Shown here piece by piece: positions 45,949 through 54,583 of a stretch of DNA of 64,000 bases; within the stretch, counting starts at the first letter, position 1; every line of letters begins with the position of its first letter. The position numbers and the translations under genes are program-made. The notes below the pieces were generated by a model. The model was not told the origin of the DNA. It worked only from the letters and a program-made list of their open reading frames with translations, and made no database searches. This stretch comes from Saprospiraceae bacterium (GTDB lineage: Bacteria > Bacteroidota > Bacteroidia > Chitinophagales > Saprospiraceae): positions 62,001 through 126,000 of the forward strand of contig JADKCC010000015.1 of assembly GCA_016714785.1 (NCBI GenBank). Direction: 5' to 3'.

Positions 45949-46007
45949 AAAACGTGCATTTTGTTAAAGGATGGGTATATTTAATGGCTAAATAATAAAT
46001 TAATGCT

Positions 46008-46015
46008 CAAATTTA
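46008..46015 (-). promoter_or_regulatory. -7 box of Omp28-like paralogue 2
   Basis: Minus-strand TAAATTTG, exact match, 59 bases upstream of ATG 45948. The rest of the 45949-46273 gap is AT-rich with nothing else recognisable. Confidence 0.35.
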
Positions 46016-46273
46016 ATACTTTTCAATAATATTAATGGGTGTTTGGGATGAAAATAAGAATATTTTACGTCAAAATGTTCAAATTTGAGGTGTTCAAGCT
46101 TTTGCTTAGTAGTTTAATATTTTTTTTGACCTATGCCAAATGACAGGGCTCATTAAATTTATTGAGTTATTAACTTGATATTTATGGTGTACAAGATAAT
46201 AGATGTGATTGTTATAGTTTTTAGATCATCCATTGACAAACATGAAATACATTTATTTTTGAAATTCTAACTC

Positions 46274-47485
46274 TTATCTTATTAACATAAAATTTTCTAA
46301 TTTTACTTTTTCTTCACCTGTACACTTATATTTAATTTTGTAGATGTACATGCCGCTATTTACGGGCACACCATTAGTTGTTCCATCCCACATATCAGTG
46401 AGTATTGTTGTACTCCATAATTTGGCGCCTGAACGATTATAGATTTCAAAATATTCTATAGATTCTACAATGTAAGTATTACTGATACCATACTTATCAT
46501 TTAGTCCATCATTATTGGGTGTAAAGGCTTTTGGGAGCAACAATGCATTACAATCCAATTTGTCTTTGTCTGCTACAAAAATTCTCACAGTATCAGTGCT
46601 GATGCATGTAGTATTGTTAAATTTAACAGTGTAAGTGGTGGATACTTCAGGTATCGCTACGGGTGATGCTGAATTTTCATCATCCAGTGAAGATGTGGGA
46701 TCCCAAATATACGAAGTTGCACAACTTGTACCTGTTTTGAGATTGATAGATTCCCCTTTAAAGATTGTCGTATTTTGGGTTATGATCCTGTCTGGAAACC
46801 TAAAGTTGGCTATTATTTCTAAATCGGAGAGTGCCCTTCTATAAAGTTTGATTTCATCAATTTTACCATCGTATCTTTTTGTACTATTGTTGATGTTACA
46901 AGGATTATTTCCAAAGTTTAATTTTCCTAGTTTTGTGAATACGATATTTTCTCTTGACAATATTTTTCTGATGAGTTTGTTGTCAAGATATACGAAATAT
47001 TCTAATCCAAATTTTACCAAGGTGAATCGATGCCAACAATTGTCCTTATTCAGTTTTTGTCTAACAGAAAAGTAATTATTAATATTACTACCTATCTCAA
47101 AGATTAGTTCGTTTGTACTAGGGAAATATCTTAGTGACATGAGTGAGTCTAATGAAGTACAGTTATTTCTCAAACTATATATGTCTGTATCGCCGCCTAC
47201 CTGTTCATTCATACTAAAATAAAAATCAAATGTAAAATTTGAATCAAGATAAATATTTGACTGTTCACTTAGCGTAAGGTAGTCATTGATACCATCTAAA
47301 GATATACTTTTTTCACCCATCCCACACACACATTGCGGATTTCCACCTGGTGCAATGCCAGGAAAAATAATACCATTATCTTCAAATGTACAATCGTCAA
47401 AGTCGTAATGAAATAATATTGGCTGGGCTAAACCAATAAGTATAGACAATATCCAAACTGGAAAAATATATATTAATTTTTTCAA
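46274..47485 (-). CDS. Secreted LamG-domain protein with T9SS type B sorting domain
   Basis: 403 residues. Signal peptide (cleavage near GLAQ, about 20). A LamG/concanavalin-like jelly roll follows (GEKSISLDGINDYLTLSEQSNIYLDSNFTF region to YDGKIDEIKLYRRALSDLEI), then a short Ig-like linker and a C-terminal gliding-motility-associated type B sorting domain (LLPKAFTPNNDGLNDKY to NFMLIR). It is an exported, probably carbohydrate-binding surface protein. Unlike the giant adhesin it has no SprF gene next to it, so it would depend on a PorP/SprF elsewhere. It begins 16 bases after the YbaB/EbfC stop on the same strand and may be co-transcribed. Confidence 0.9.
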   Translation of the reverse strand: MKKLIYIFPVWILSILIGLAQPILFHYDFDDCTFEDNGIIFPGIAPGGNPQCVCGMGEKSISLDGINDYLTLSEQSNIYLDSNFTFDFYFSMNEQVGGDTDIYSLRNNCTSLDSLMSLRYFPSTNELIFEIGSNINNYFSVRQKLNKDNCWHRFTLVKFGLEYFVYLDNKLIRKILSRENIVFTKLGKLNFGNNPCNINNSTKRYDGKIDEIKLYRRALSDLEIIANFRFPDRIITQNTTIFKGESINLKTGTSCATSYIWDPTSSLDDENSASPVAIPEVSTTYTVKFNNTTCISTDTVRIFVADKDKLDCNALLLPKAFTPNNDGLNDKYGISNTYIVESIEYFEIYNRSGAKLWSTTILTDMWDGTTNGVPVNSGMYIYKIKYKCTGEEKVKLENFMLIR

Positions 47486-47501
47486 ATTACTTGGGTTGTT
47501 A

Positions 47502-47810
47502 TTATTTAAATAAATTTTCGAAACCAGGAGGTAACATATCTGACATTAAATTTTTGGTTTCGTTGGCTTCTACAATAGTTGCTTGTTCTATAAATCTATT
47601 GAATGCAGATAGTAAGACATCTTCTATCATTTCTTTATCATTAGCTTGGATAAGTTCATTACTTAGAGTCACATTAGTAACTTGTCTGGCTGCATTACCA
47701 CTTATAGTGATGCCTTCCACTTTTATTTCCACAGGTATTTGTTGCATTTTTTTATGCATTTCTGCCTGTTGTTGCTCAAGATTGCCCATTAAATCTCCAA
47801 ACATGCTCAA
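47502..47810 (-). CDS. YbaB/EbfC-family nucleoid-associated protein
   Basis: 102 residues, the usual size. The N-terminus MFGDLMGNLEQQQAEMHKKMQQIPVE forms the long helix of the YbaB dimer, followed by the central sheet (ITISGNAARQVTNVTLS) and a C-terminal helix region. The family binds DNA and in many bacteria is encoded with dnaX and recR; neither is here. Cytoplasmic. A -7 box lies 16 bases upstream. Divergent from the pdhC-type gene at 48015. Confidence 0.9.
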   Translation of the reverse strand: MSMFGDLMGNLEQQQAEMHKKMQQIPVEIKVEGITISGNAARQVTNVTLSNELIQANDKEMIEDVLLSAFNRFIEQATIVEANETKNLMSDMLPPGFENLFK

Positions 47811-47825
47811 TTATTTATTTAGACG

Positions 47826-47833
47826 CAAAGTTA
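47826..47833 (-). promoter_or_regulatory. -7 box of the YbaB/EbfC gene
   Basis: Minus-strand TAACTTTG, exact TAnnTTTG match, 15 bases upstream of ATG 47810. Confidence 0.4.
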
Positions 47834-47970
47834 ACTATTCTCACTATATTTAACTTAAAAGAAGCGCTTTCTATTTTGCTGGGACAATAAAATTTAAAGA
47901 ATTACAAACCTTTTATTTTAAAGCTGGTTTAAAAACTATGATATTTGTTCATAGTTTTATTAGGAATGAC

Positions 47971-47978
47971 TAAATTTG
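47971..47978 (+). promoter_or_regulatory. -7 box of the E2 acyltransferase gene
   Basis: TAAATTTG, exact match, 36 bases before ATG 48015; a TTTG (47944-47947) lies 23 bases upstream as a possible, over-spaced -33. Confidence 0.4.
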
Positions 47979-48014
47979 GCCCTTCGTAATAAAATAAACA
48001 TCAAAAAATAAGAA

Positions 48015-49268
48015 ATGGCTGAAATAATAAGAATGCCCCGATTAAGTGATACAATGGAAGAAGGAAATATCGTATCATGGTTGAAAAAGGAAGGCGACCC
48101 TGTAAAAGCCGGCGATATTTTGGCTGAGGTAGAGACAGACAAGGCTACAATGGAATTAGAAAGTTACTTCGATGGATTTTTATTGTACATTGGTGTGCCT
48201 TCAGGTCCAGTTGCTGTAGATGGTATAATCGCAGTAATTGGCAAAAAAGATGAAGAGTTTAAACATTTATTGACTGAGCAGAAAAATGTAGCACCTTCTG
48301 CACCAGTACCAACAAAGGAAGAAAGTAAAACACCAGTTGTAGCACCTTCTGCACCGTCTGCGGTATCCGAAGTTATACCAGAATCATCATCTGATGCCAG
48401 CACTGGAAGAGTAAAAGCTTCACCATTGGCAAAATCAATTGCAGCTGAAGTAGGGGTTAATTTGGAGCAAGTGCAAGGTTCTGGTGATCAAGGTAGGATT
48501 ATCAAAAAAGATGTAGAGGATTATTTGGTAAATAAACCAACTCAAAATACTCCATCTGCACCTTTGGCAATTGCTTCTACTTCCAATTTCACTTATGGTG
48601 ATGTACCTTTGAGTCAGATGCGCAAAACCATAGCACGAAGATTGGGAGAAAGTAAATTTACAGCACCACATTTTTATCTAACCATAGAAATAAATATGGA
48701 CAATGCGGTAGCTGCCAGAACAGGAATAAATGAAAACACGCCAGTCAAAATTTCGTTTAATGATTTTGTTATCAAAGCATCAGCATCAGCATTGCGAAAA
48801 CATCCAGCTATCAACTCTTCTTGGTTAGGTGACAAAATTACTTACCATAGAGATATAAATATTGGAGTAGCAGTTGCGGTTGAAGAAGGACTTTTGGTTC
48901 CTGTAATCAATCATGCAGATATGAAGTCGATGTCATCTATCAATCAGGAAGTCAAAGAATTGGCAGGTAAGGCAAAAACTAAAAAACTGACTCCACAAGA
49001 AATGCAAGGCAATACCTTTACCATTTCAAATTTGGGAATGTTTGATATCGAAGAGTTTACAGCTATTATCAATCCACCAGATGCTTGTATTCTAGCAGTA
49101 GGGTCCATCATCAAAAAACCAATTGTAAAGAATGATCAAATTGTGATTGGAAATATGATGAAAGTTACGTTATCTTGCGATCATAGAGTGGTAGATGGTG
49201 CCACTGCAGCACAGTTTTTGCAAACACTAAAAGCGATGTTGGAAAATCCAGTTTTAATGATTGTTTGA
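48015..49268 (+). CDS. pdhC: Pyruvate dehydrogenase complex E2, dihydrolipoamide acetyltransferase
   Basis: 417 residues. One lipoyl domain with K43 (ETDKATMELES), an Ala/Pro/Ser-rich linker (about 90-125), a peripheral-subunit-binding domain (RVKASPLAKSIAAEVGV to GRIIKKDVEDYL, about 130-165) and a catalytic domain ending with DHRVVDGATAAQF (H389). This E2 forms the core of the complex that converts pyruvate to acetyl-CoA. The sequence is closest in style to mitochondrial-type pyruvate E2, but a branched-chain E2 cannot be fully excluded by eye. E1 and E3 genes are not adjacent. The start at ATG 48015 gives the standard MAEIIRMPRLSDTM start. Confidence 0.93.
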   Translation: MAEIIRMPRLSDTMEEGNIVSWLKKEGDPVKAGDILAEVETDKATMELESYFDGFLLYIGVPSGPVAVDGIIAVIGKKDEEFKHLLTEQKNVAPSAPVPTKEESKTPVVAPSAPSAVSEVIPESSSDASTGRVKASPLAKSIAAEVGVNLEQVQGSGDQGRIIKKDVEDYLVNKPTQNTPSAPLAIASTSNFTYGDVPLSQMRKTIARRLGESKFTAPHFYLTIEINMDNAVAARTGINENTPVKISFNDFVIKASASALRKHPAINSSWLGDKITYHRDINIGVAVAVEEGLLVPVINHADMKSMSSINQEVKELAGKAKTKKLTPQEMQGNTFTISNLGMFDIEEFTAIINPPDACILAVGSIIKKPIVKNDQIVIGNMMKVTLSCDHRVVDGATAAQFLQTLKAMLENPVLMIV

Positions 49269-49291
49269 TTTTAATAAATAGTTTATAATAG

Positions 49292-49327
49292 AAAAGGAGT
49301 AAGGTTATCATCTATCTTACTCCTTTT
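49292..49327 (+). terminator. Rho-independent terminator of the E2 gene
   Basis: AAAAGGAGTAAG (49292-49303) pairs perfectly with CTTACTCCTTTT (49316-49327), with T continuing after the stem. It lies 23 bases after the stop. Confidence 0.88.
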
Positions 49328-49358
49328 TATTTAATGATGAAATAATAAATATAAAAAA

Positions 49359-50396
49359 ATGAGATACCGCAAACTTGGCACAACAGATATTGACGTAAGT
49401 GTGATTTGTCTGGGGACAATGACTTTTGGCCAGCAAAATATAGAAAGCGAAGGCCATGAACAAATAGATTATGCGCTGAGCAAAGGGATTAATTTTATAG
49501 ATACGGCGGAGATGTATTCAGTACCAGGCAGACCAGAAACACAAGGATCCACAGAAAGGATTATAGGTACATGGCTCCAAAAGACCGGAAAGCGCAAGGA
49601 TATCATTTTAGCTACTAAAGTTACTGGACCTTCGCCAGCATTCAAGCACATAAGTGATAATCTTGGTTTTAGTAAAGCCAGGATACATGATGCCATAGAA
49701 GGAAGTTTTAAAAGATTACAGACAGATTATATAGATTTGTATCAATTACATTGGCCTGAAAGAAAAACCAATTTTTTTGGACAATTGGGTTATGTAAATC
49801 ACGATGATCAATGGCAAGACAATTTTGAGGAAACCATAGATACATTGGATCAATTGATAAAAGATGGTAAAATAAGACATTGGGGCTTATCCAATGAAAG
49901 TGCATGGGGTATCATGCGTTCTTGTAGTGTAGCTGATAAAAATGACCAGAAAAGACCATTATCTATACAGAATCCTTACAATTTATTAAACAGAAGTTAT
50001 GAAGTTGGACTATCTGAAATTTCATTTCGGGAAAAAATTAGTCTTCTGGCTTATTCTCCAATGGGATTTGGTTTGCTTTCAGGCAAATTTCATAAAGGTC
50101 TTGATACACCTAACGACAGAATCAATCAATTTAAAAATTTAGTAAGATACAATGGGGCAAAAAGTCACGAAGCAACTGCTAAATATATGCAAATTGCTGA
50201 TGATGCAGGTATAACTCCTGCTCAAATGGCCCTTTCTTTTGTCAATGACCGACCTTTTGTGACAAGTAATATTATCGGTGCTACAAATATGAGTCAACTT
50301 AGAGAAAATATTTCGAGCATAGAAATCATCCTTTCTACGGATGTTTTGGCAGCTATAGATAGGATTCATGCTGAAATATCAAATCCAGCGCCTTGA
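49359..50396 (+). CDS. Aldo/keto reductase (Tas-like)
   Basis: 345 residues, a (beta/alpha)8 NADPH-dependent reductase. The catalytic tetrad is visible: D48 and Y53 in NFIDTAEMYSVPG, K87 in ILATKVTGPS and H131 in YQLHWPERKTNFFG. The long insert after H131 and the start MRYRKLGTTDIDVSVICLGTMTFG resemble the Tas subgroup. Physiological substrate unknown. It follows the E2 terminator by about 30 bases, so it needs its own promoter, but no good -7 box is visible there. Confidence 0.92.
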   Translation: MRYRKLGTTDIDVSVICLGTMTFGQQNIESEGHEQIDYALSKGINFIDTAEMYSVPGRPETQGSTERIIGTWLQKTGKRKDIILATKVTGPSPAFKHISDNLGFSKARIHDAIEGSFKRLQTDYIDLYQLHWPERKTNFFGQLGYVNHDDQWQDNFEETIDTLDQLIKDGKIRHWGLSNESAWGIMRSCSVADKNDQKRPLSIQNPYNLLNRSYEVGLSEISFREKISLLAYSPMGFGLLSGKFHKGLDTPNDRINQFKNLVRYNGAKSHEATAKYMQIADDAGITPAQMALSFVNDRPFVTSNIIGATNMSQLRENISSIEIILSTDVLAAIDRIHAEISNPAP

Positions 50397-50418
50397 TGAT
50401 AATGTGATTTTTATTTGT

Positions 50419-50426
50419 TAAATTTG
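50419..50426 (+). promoter_or_regulatory. -7 box of the CoA-transferase A gene
   Basis: TAAATTTG, exact TAnnTTTG match, 21 bases before ATG 50448. Confidence 0.4.
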
Positions 50427-50447
50427 CATGTTCAATAACACTATCCA

Positions 50448-51149
50448 ATGATATCAAAAAAAGTAAATTCGGTAAAGGAAGCATTACGTGGTATAGAAGA
50501 TGACATGACCATTATGGTAGGAGGATTCGGACTTTGTGGCATACCCGAAAACGCTATCGCACATCTCGTACATTTAGGTATTAAAAATTTAACCTGTATT
50601 TCCAATAATGCGGGTGTGGATGATTTTGGCCTTGGATTGTTACTACAAGGCAAACAAATCAAAAAAATGATTTCTTCGTATGTAGGAGAGAATGAAGAGT
50701 TTGAGCGTCAAATGCTAAGCGGTGAACTCGAGGTAGAATTGATACCTCAAGGAACGTTGGCTGAAAGATGCAGAGCTGCTCAATCAGGGTTTCCAGCCTT
50801 TTTTACTCCTGCAGGATATGGAACAGAAGTCGCAGAAGGCAAAGAAACCAGAGAGTTTAATGGTAAGATGTATGTACTAGAAAAAGCTTTTGAAGCAGAC
50901 ATTGCTATCGTTAAAGCCTGGAAAGGTGATGAAGCAGGCAATCTTATCTTTAATGGAACTGCTAGAAATTTTAATCCAAGTATGTGCGGAGCGGCTAAGA
51001 TTACCATTGCGGAAGTAGAAGAGTTGGTTCCATTAGGAACTTTAGATCCCAATTTTATACATATACCAGGAATCTTTGTACAGAGAATATTTCAAGGAGA
51101 TCATTATCAAAAAAGGATTGAGCAACGTACAGTGAGACCAAGAGTCTAA
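50448..51149 (+). CDS. scoA: 3-oxoacid (succinyl-CoA) CoA-transferase subunit A, without adjacent subunit B
   Basis: 233 residues, full length for an A subunit. Motifs: MVGGFGLCGIPENAI (the G-G-F-x-x-x-G-x-P CoA-binding signature, about 22-36), SNNAGVDDFGLG, and the C-terminal block IHIPGIFVQRIFQ followed by EQRTVRPRV. Subunit A needs subunit B, which supplies the catalytic glutamate; in Bacteroidota scoB normally follows directly. Here the stop codon (51147-51149) is followed by a GC-rich 30-base tract and then by folP on the opposite strand. So the partner is missing at this locus, perhaps by deletion or misassembly. The gene itself looks intact. Confidence 0.93.
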   Translation: MISKKVNSVKEALRGIEDDMTIMVGGFGLCGIPENAIAHLVHLGIKNLTCISNNAGVDDFGLGLLLQGKQIKKMISSYVGENEEFERQMLSGELEVELIPQGTLAERCRAAQSGFPAFFTPAGYGTEVAEGKETREFNGKMYVLEKAFEADIAIVKAWKGDEAGNLIFNGTARNFNPSMCGAAKITIAEVEELVPLGTLDPNFIHIPGIFVQRIFQGDHYQKRIEQRTVRPRV

Positions 51150-52008
51150 ACATTTTGTAGCCGCTTGGGTGCCGCGGGGGCCCCCGGTTTTTACTATATA
51201 GTTTTATACACTCTACAGCTGCTTTGACATCATGTACTCGTAGTATTTTGGCTCCTTTTTGGAGGGCTACCATATTTAAGGCGGTTGTACCATTTAAAGC
51301 ATGTTCTATATCTGTTTCTAAATATTTATAAATCATAGACTTCCTAGATATACCAACAAGAATAGGAACATCAAATATCTGGAACACTTCCAATGACTTG
51401 AGAAGGGTGTAATTATGGTCTATGGTTTTTCCAAATCCAAAGCCAGGATCAATGACTATATCTTGGATACCCACTTCTTTTACTTGTTTGATTTTATTTA
51501 CAAAGTAAGTGACAATCTCCATCACAACATCATCATAGTGTGGAGCAATTTGCATATCAGAAGGCATACCCTTTTTGTGCATCATTATATAAGGTACTTT
51601 GAGTTGAGCAATAGTGGGTATCATTTGCTTATCAAAATCACCGGCTGATATATCATTGATGATGGAAGCTCCGGCATCTATTGCTGCTTTGGCGACTGCA
51701 CTATAAAGGGTATCTATTGAAATCACCAAGTTTGGGTATTGGCTTATAAGTGATTTTACTACTGATACTATGGTTTTAGCCTCTTCAATAGGATTTGAAA
51801 TATGCGATCCAGGTTTGCTTGACATGGCTCCTAAATCGATTATTGCAGCACCTTCCATGATCATTTGCTCTACTTTTTTAATAATTATACTTGTATCATT
51901 AGCTCTAGAGGAAGCATAAAATGAGTCATTATTTACATTAATAATTCCCATAACTATAGGGGTAGTTAGAGAAATTAAGTTTCCGTGACAATTTAAACTG
52001 AAATTCAT
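51055..52008 (-). CDS. folP: Dihydropteroate synthase, with aberrant C-terminal extension
   Basis: The enzyme joins 4-aminobenzoate to dihydropterin pyrophosphate in folate synthesis. TIM-barrel motifs are recognisable: MGIINVNNDSF (loop 1), IIDLGAMSSKPGS (loop 2), ISIDT, INDISAG, YIMMHKKGMP, DPGFGFGKTIDHN, VGISRKS and KILRVHDVKAAV. Two deviations: loop 1 usually reads N-x-T-P-D-S-F but here N-V-N-N-D-S-F, and the loop 2 S-(T/S)-R-P-G is S-S-K-P-G. The native protein should end around residue 272 (CIKLYSK); the remaining about 45 residues are translated from the GC-rich tract and from the antisense strand of scoA, so the true 3' end has probably been lost. Start ATG 52008 is typical. Confidence 0.88.
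   Translation of the reverse strand: MNFSLNCHGNLISLTTPIVMGIINVNNDSFYASSRANDTSIIIKKVEQMIMEGAAIIDLGAMSSKPGSHISNPIEEAKTIVSVVKSLISQYPNLVISIDTLYSAVAKAAIDAGASIINDISAGDFDKQMIPTIAQLKVPYIMMHKKGMPSDMQIAPHYDDVVMEIVTYFVNKIKQVKEVGIQDIVIDPGFGFGKTIDHNYTLLKSLEVFQIFDVPILVGISRKSMIYKYLETDIEHALNGTTALNMVALQKGAKILRVHDVKAAVECIKLYSKNRGPPRHPSGYKMFRLLVSLYVAQSFFDNDLLEIFSVQRFLVYV
51158..51190. other. GC-rich anomalous junction between scoA and folP
   Basis: After the scoA stop comes a tract of about 28 bases that is almost all G and C, centred on the perfect palindrome CGGGGGCCCCCG, in DNA that is otherwise about two thirds A+T. It coincides with the loss of scoB and of the natural folP end. The palindrome has no loop, so it is a poor terminator despite the following T5. 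Either a deletion scar or an assembly join. Confidence 0.6.
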
Positions 52009-52046
52009 TGATATTGATTATAGGATTAAATATGATTGTTTTGCTA

Positions 52047-52054
52047 CAAAAGTA
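52047..52054 (-). promoter_or_regulatory. -7 box of folP
   Basis: Minus-strand TACTTTTG, exact TAnnTTTG match, 38 bases upstream of ATG 52008. Confidence 0.4.
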
Positions 52055-52205
52055 ACTTTTTTGCATTATATAGGTGATTACTAGTTTAAATGATTTTAGA
52101 TTAATAATTTTGAATTAAAATTTGCTTTACAAATGTAAATTGAATTTTGGTTCTGAATTAGATTGTCTTAATGACGACAAATTGTACCTAATTAAGCAAT
52201 AATAT

Positions 52206-52237
52206 TTTGCTATATTAAGTATGGTTTAATATATTTG
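52206..52237 (+). promoter_or_regulatory. Predicted promoter of the propeller-protein gene
   Basis: -33 TTTG (52206-52209), spacer 20, -7 TATATTTG (52230-52237): both elements exact. ATG 52257 follows 19 bases later. The best full promoter in the window; the TATATTTGAC core is shared with the promoter at 912. Confidence 0.65.
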
Positions 52238-52256
52238 ACGGTATAAAATTAAAATT

Positions 52257-54284
52257 ATGAAAATTTTTAGTTTAACTTTAGTAATGATCATCAGTTTGAT
52301 ATCATTACATGCTCAGTTTGTAAACATAGGAGGGATTAAAGGCGCAAGTAGTTTAGATAGATTACATTGTTCAGCTCAAAAAATCTATGCTTTTTCTAAA
52401 GAAATTATTTACGTTAGTGAAAATGATGGTGTAAAATGGGATTATTTAGCTGAGATCGATGGTGAAGCTTATTATTCTAATATTTTTAGTAATGGAGATA
52501 ATCTAGCTTTTATAGGCGCAGAAGATGATGTGATTTTTGATGAATTTTATTTTTATAATTCAAAAAATGGTGGTAAAACTTGGGAGAGAAAATTAATAGA
52601 ATCTAGTGGCATTGATTTAGCTTTTTTAGATAATATTTCTATCACAATAGAAGGTGAGCTAATAGTTATAAGTATGGATTATAATCTAATTTTGAGTACT
52701 GATGGTGGTAAGACTTTCAAAGTATTTGATTTTGAAGGAATGGACAATAATAATACTGTTCATTTTTTGAATGGACAGTTTTATTTCATTGAAAATCATC
52801 GCATTAGAATATCAAAGGATTTGAAAAATTTCGAAAGTCTATCCTTAAATCATACAAATAATATTTTGTATCATTTCAAATCAGCGGACCGTTTATATAT
52901 TTATGATGGCGAATTAAAGGTATTAAGAGATAGTATTTTTGAATCATTGGGTACAAAAAATGACCATCTAGAGTTTTCTAAAAGTAGCTATTTTGAGAAT
53001 AAAATCTACCTATACGGTGAGAATAGTATAAAAGTTTATGATGAAATTAAAAATGAATTTAGAAATGTATTAGGTTTTGGAGAAACTAAAATATTGACAA
53101 TCAACAATGGTAATGTCTATTTTCAAGATATTGACAATCCTGAGAGTTTGTATAGAAAGTCTTTAGAAGCAGCAAACGCACCAGGTGTCAGTATTTCTAA
53201 TTTTAATATTATTCGAGATGCCAATATTTATTCAACAAATGATGTGCTTTGGCATGATAAGTTTCAATTAGCTTATTTTGATATCAATATCAATAGGTGG
53301 AGAACAACACCATTCAATAAAACAAAAAATGAATTATATGGTGTAATAAATAAAAATGAAATTTTCATAAAAAAACCCCAAGCTTCCATTGTGGATATTA
53401 ATGGTATTAAAATTAGAAATTCTATCATTGATTCAGACATTTTATCTTTGGAAAGTTGTGGAGATATTTTAATAGGTAAGTCTGAAGATAAAAAATTATA
53501 CGGACTCCATAAGGGTATTTTGCCATGGATAGAGATACCTACTCTAAGTGTTTGGGACGATATTCATGCTATTGTTACCCAAGGTAAGTATATTATTCAC
53601 AATGGGAAAACGCAAATGTTAACATCTAATGATGGGTATATATGGAATTTTTTATCTACTCAAAATTTGGGAAATATTGTGAGTATAAGATATACAGATG
53701 AGGGAAAATTGATTGTTGCAACCCAAAGTAAAATATATTTATATGATGAAATTTCTAAAGTTTGGCAAGTTGTATCTACTGACAATTTACCTTTTACAAA
53801 AATTCTGATTTCAGGGATTGAAAGCTTTAAAAATATTTTATTTGTTTCGCAGGTAAATGGAGGTCTAGTCTATTCATCAAATCTTGGTGTCGATTGGCAA
53901 AGATGGGAAGAAGGATTACCAAATTTTGGCTTTAAAAATATCATATTGAGTGGTGATAACCTATTTGTAAATTTTAATGGAGAATTATATATGAGGAGTT
54001 TGAAAGAGATCTTAGATCTAAATATTCTGGGTGATAATGCTAAATTTGATCCTGCATTGCTACTTTTCCCAATACCTGTTAGAGATTTTTTGAATTTTCA
54101 AATAGATGAAGCGTATACAATCCATAATATTAATATTAGGAATTTAGAAGGTATTTGTATAAAGCAAAAATCTTTTTATGAAGATAAAACTATTGATGTA
54201 AGCATGCTGCCGACTGGGATGTATTATTTGCAAGTAGAGACGACAACAGGAGTTTTAAACCAAAAGTTTGTAAAGTTAGATTAA
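52257..54284 (+). CDS. Secreted BNR/sialidase-like beta-propeller protein with T9SS type A sorting domain
   Basis: 675 residues. Signal peptide cleaved near LHAQ (about 20). Asp-box/BNR-like repeats are seen: VSENDGVKWDYLAEI, NSKNGGKTWERKL, STDGGKTFKVF, TSNDGYIWNFLS and SSNLGVDWQRWEEG, pattern S-x-D/N-x-G-x-x-W/F, spaced through the protein as propeller blades. Such propellers may be glycosidases, but the catalytic residues of sialidases are not apparent, so a binding role is as likely. The C-terminus LLFPIPVRDFLNFQIDEA to NQKFVKLD is a divergent type A T9SS sorting domain. A strong promoter precedes it. Confidence 0.87.
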   Translation: MKIFSLTLVMIISLISLHAQFVNIGGIKGASSLDRLHCSAQKIYAFSKEIIYVSENDGVKWDYLAEIDGEAYYSNIFSNGDNLAFIGAEDDVIFDEFYFYNSKNGGKTWERKLIESSGIDLAFLDNISITIEGELIVISMDYNLILSTDGGKTFKVFDFEGMDNNNTVHFLNGQFYFIENHRIRISKDLKNFESLSLNHTNNILYHFKSADRLYIYDGELKVLRDSIFESLGTKNDHLEFSKSSYFENKIYLYGENSIKVYDEIKNEFRNVLGFGETKILTINNGNVYFQDIDNPESLYRKSLEAANAPGVSISNFNIIRDANIYSTNDVLWHDKFQLAYFDININRWRTTPFNKTKNELYGVINKNEIFIKKPQASIVDINGIKIRNSIIDSDILSLESCGDILIGKSEDKKLYGLHKGILPWIEIPTLSVWDDIHAIVTQGKYIIHNGKTQMLTSNDGYIWNFLSTQNLGNIVSIRYTDEGKLIVATQSKIYLYDEISKVWQVVSTDNLPFTKILISGIESFKNILFVSQVNGGLVYSSNLGVDWQRWEEGLPNFGFKNIILSGDNLFVNFNGELYMRSLKEILDLNILGDNAKFDPALLLFPIPVRDFLNFQIDEAYTIHNINIRNLEGICIKQKSFYEDKTIDVSMLPTGMYYLQVETTTGVLNQKFVKLD

Positions 54285-54331
54285 TTTCATTCTTATATTT
54301 TTCTATAAATGTTTCATTTGGTAGAAATAAA

Positions 54332-54361
54332 AAACCTGCTGGATTATCTCCAAACAGGTTT
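54332..54361 (-). terminator. Terminator between convergent genes
   Basis: AAACCTG (54332-54338) pairs with CAGGTTT (54355-54361), with an inner TGGA/TCCA stem; on the minus strand a T-rich tail follows, so it mainly serves the small lipoprotein gene, and possibly also the propeller gene. Confidence 0.75.
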
Positions 54362-54409
54362 AAAACTTTATTGTCAAAAAACAGAATAATTCTGTCGAAT
54401 TTTCAATAA

Positions 54410-54583
54410 TTAATGTTGTGCTGCAGTAGTGTCTGCTGGCATAGCTGCTGTAGTGTCAACTGCAGGAGTTTCAACTGGAGCTGCTTCAACTGGAGCTGCT
54501 TCAACTGGAGCTTCAACTGCTTTTTCTTTACAAGATACGAATGCTACTGCTAAGAATGCACCTAAAACAAGGAACTTTTTCAT
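54410..54583 (-). CDS. 57-residue lipoprotein with APVEA repeats
   Basis: The longer frame (to 54823) is open by chance; the true start is ATG 54583, giving MKKFLVLGAFLAVAFVSCKEK with a lipobox VSC (C18). The mature part is only about 40 residues and consists of Ala/Pro/Glu/Val/Thr repeats (APVEA in near-tandem, then VDTTAAMPADTTAA). The DNA encoding the repeats is a 15-base tandem array (near 54470-54512), prone to length change. Such short Pro/Ala/Thr-rich lipoproteins are common in Bacteroidota; no function is known. It is ended by the hairpin at 54332-54361. Confidence 0.8.
   Translation of the reverse strand: MKKFLVLGAFLAVAFVSCKEKAVEAPVEAAPVEAAPVETPAVDTTAAMPADTTAAQH

Noticed and set aside
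51168..51195. The GC-rich tract as a terminator for scoA
   Set aside because: The palindrome CGGGGGCCCCCG has no loop, and its composition is unlike every other terminator in the window.
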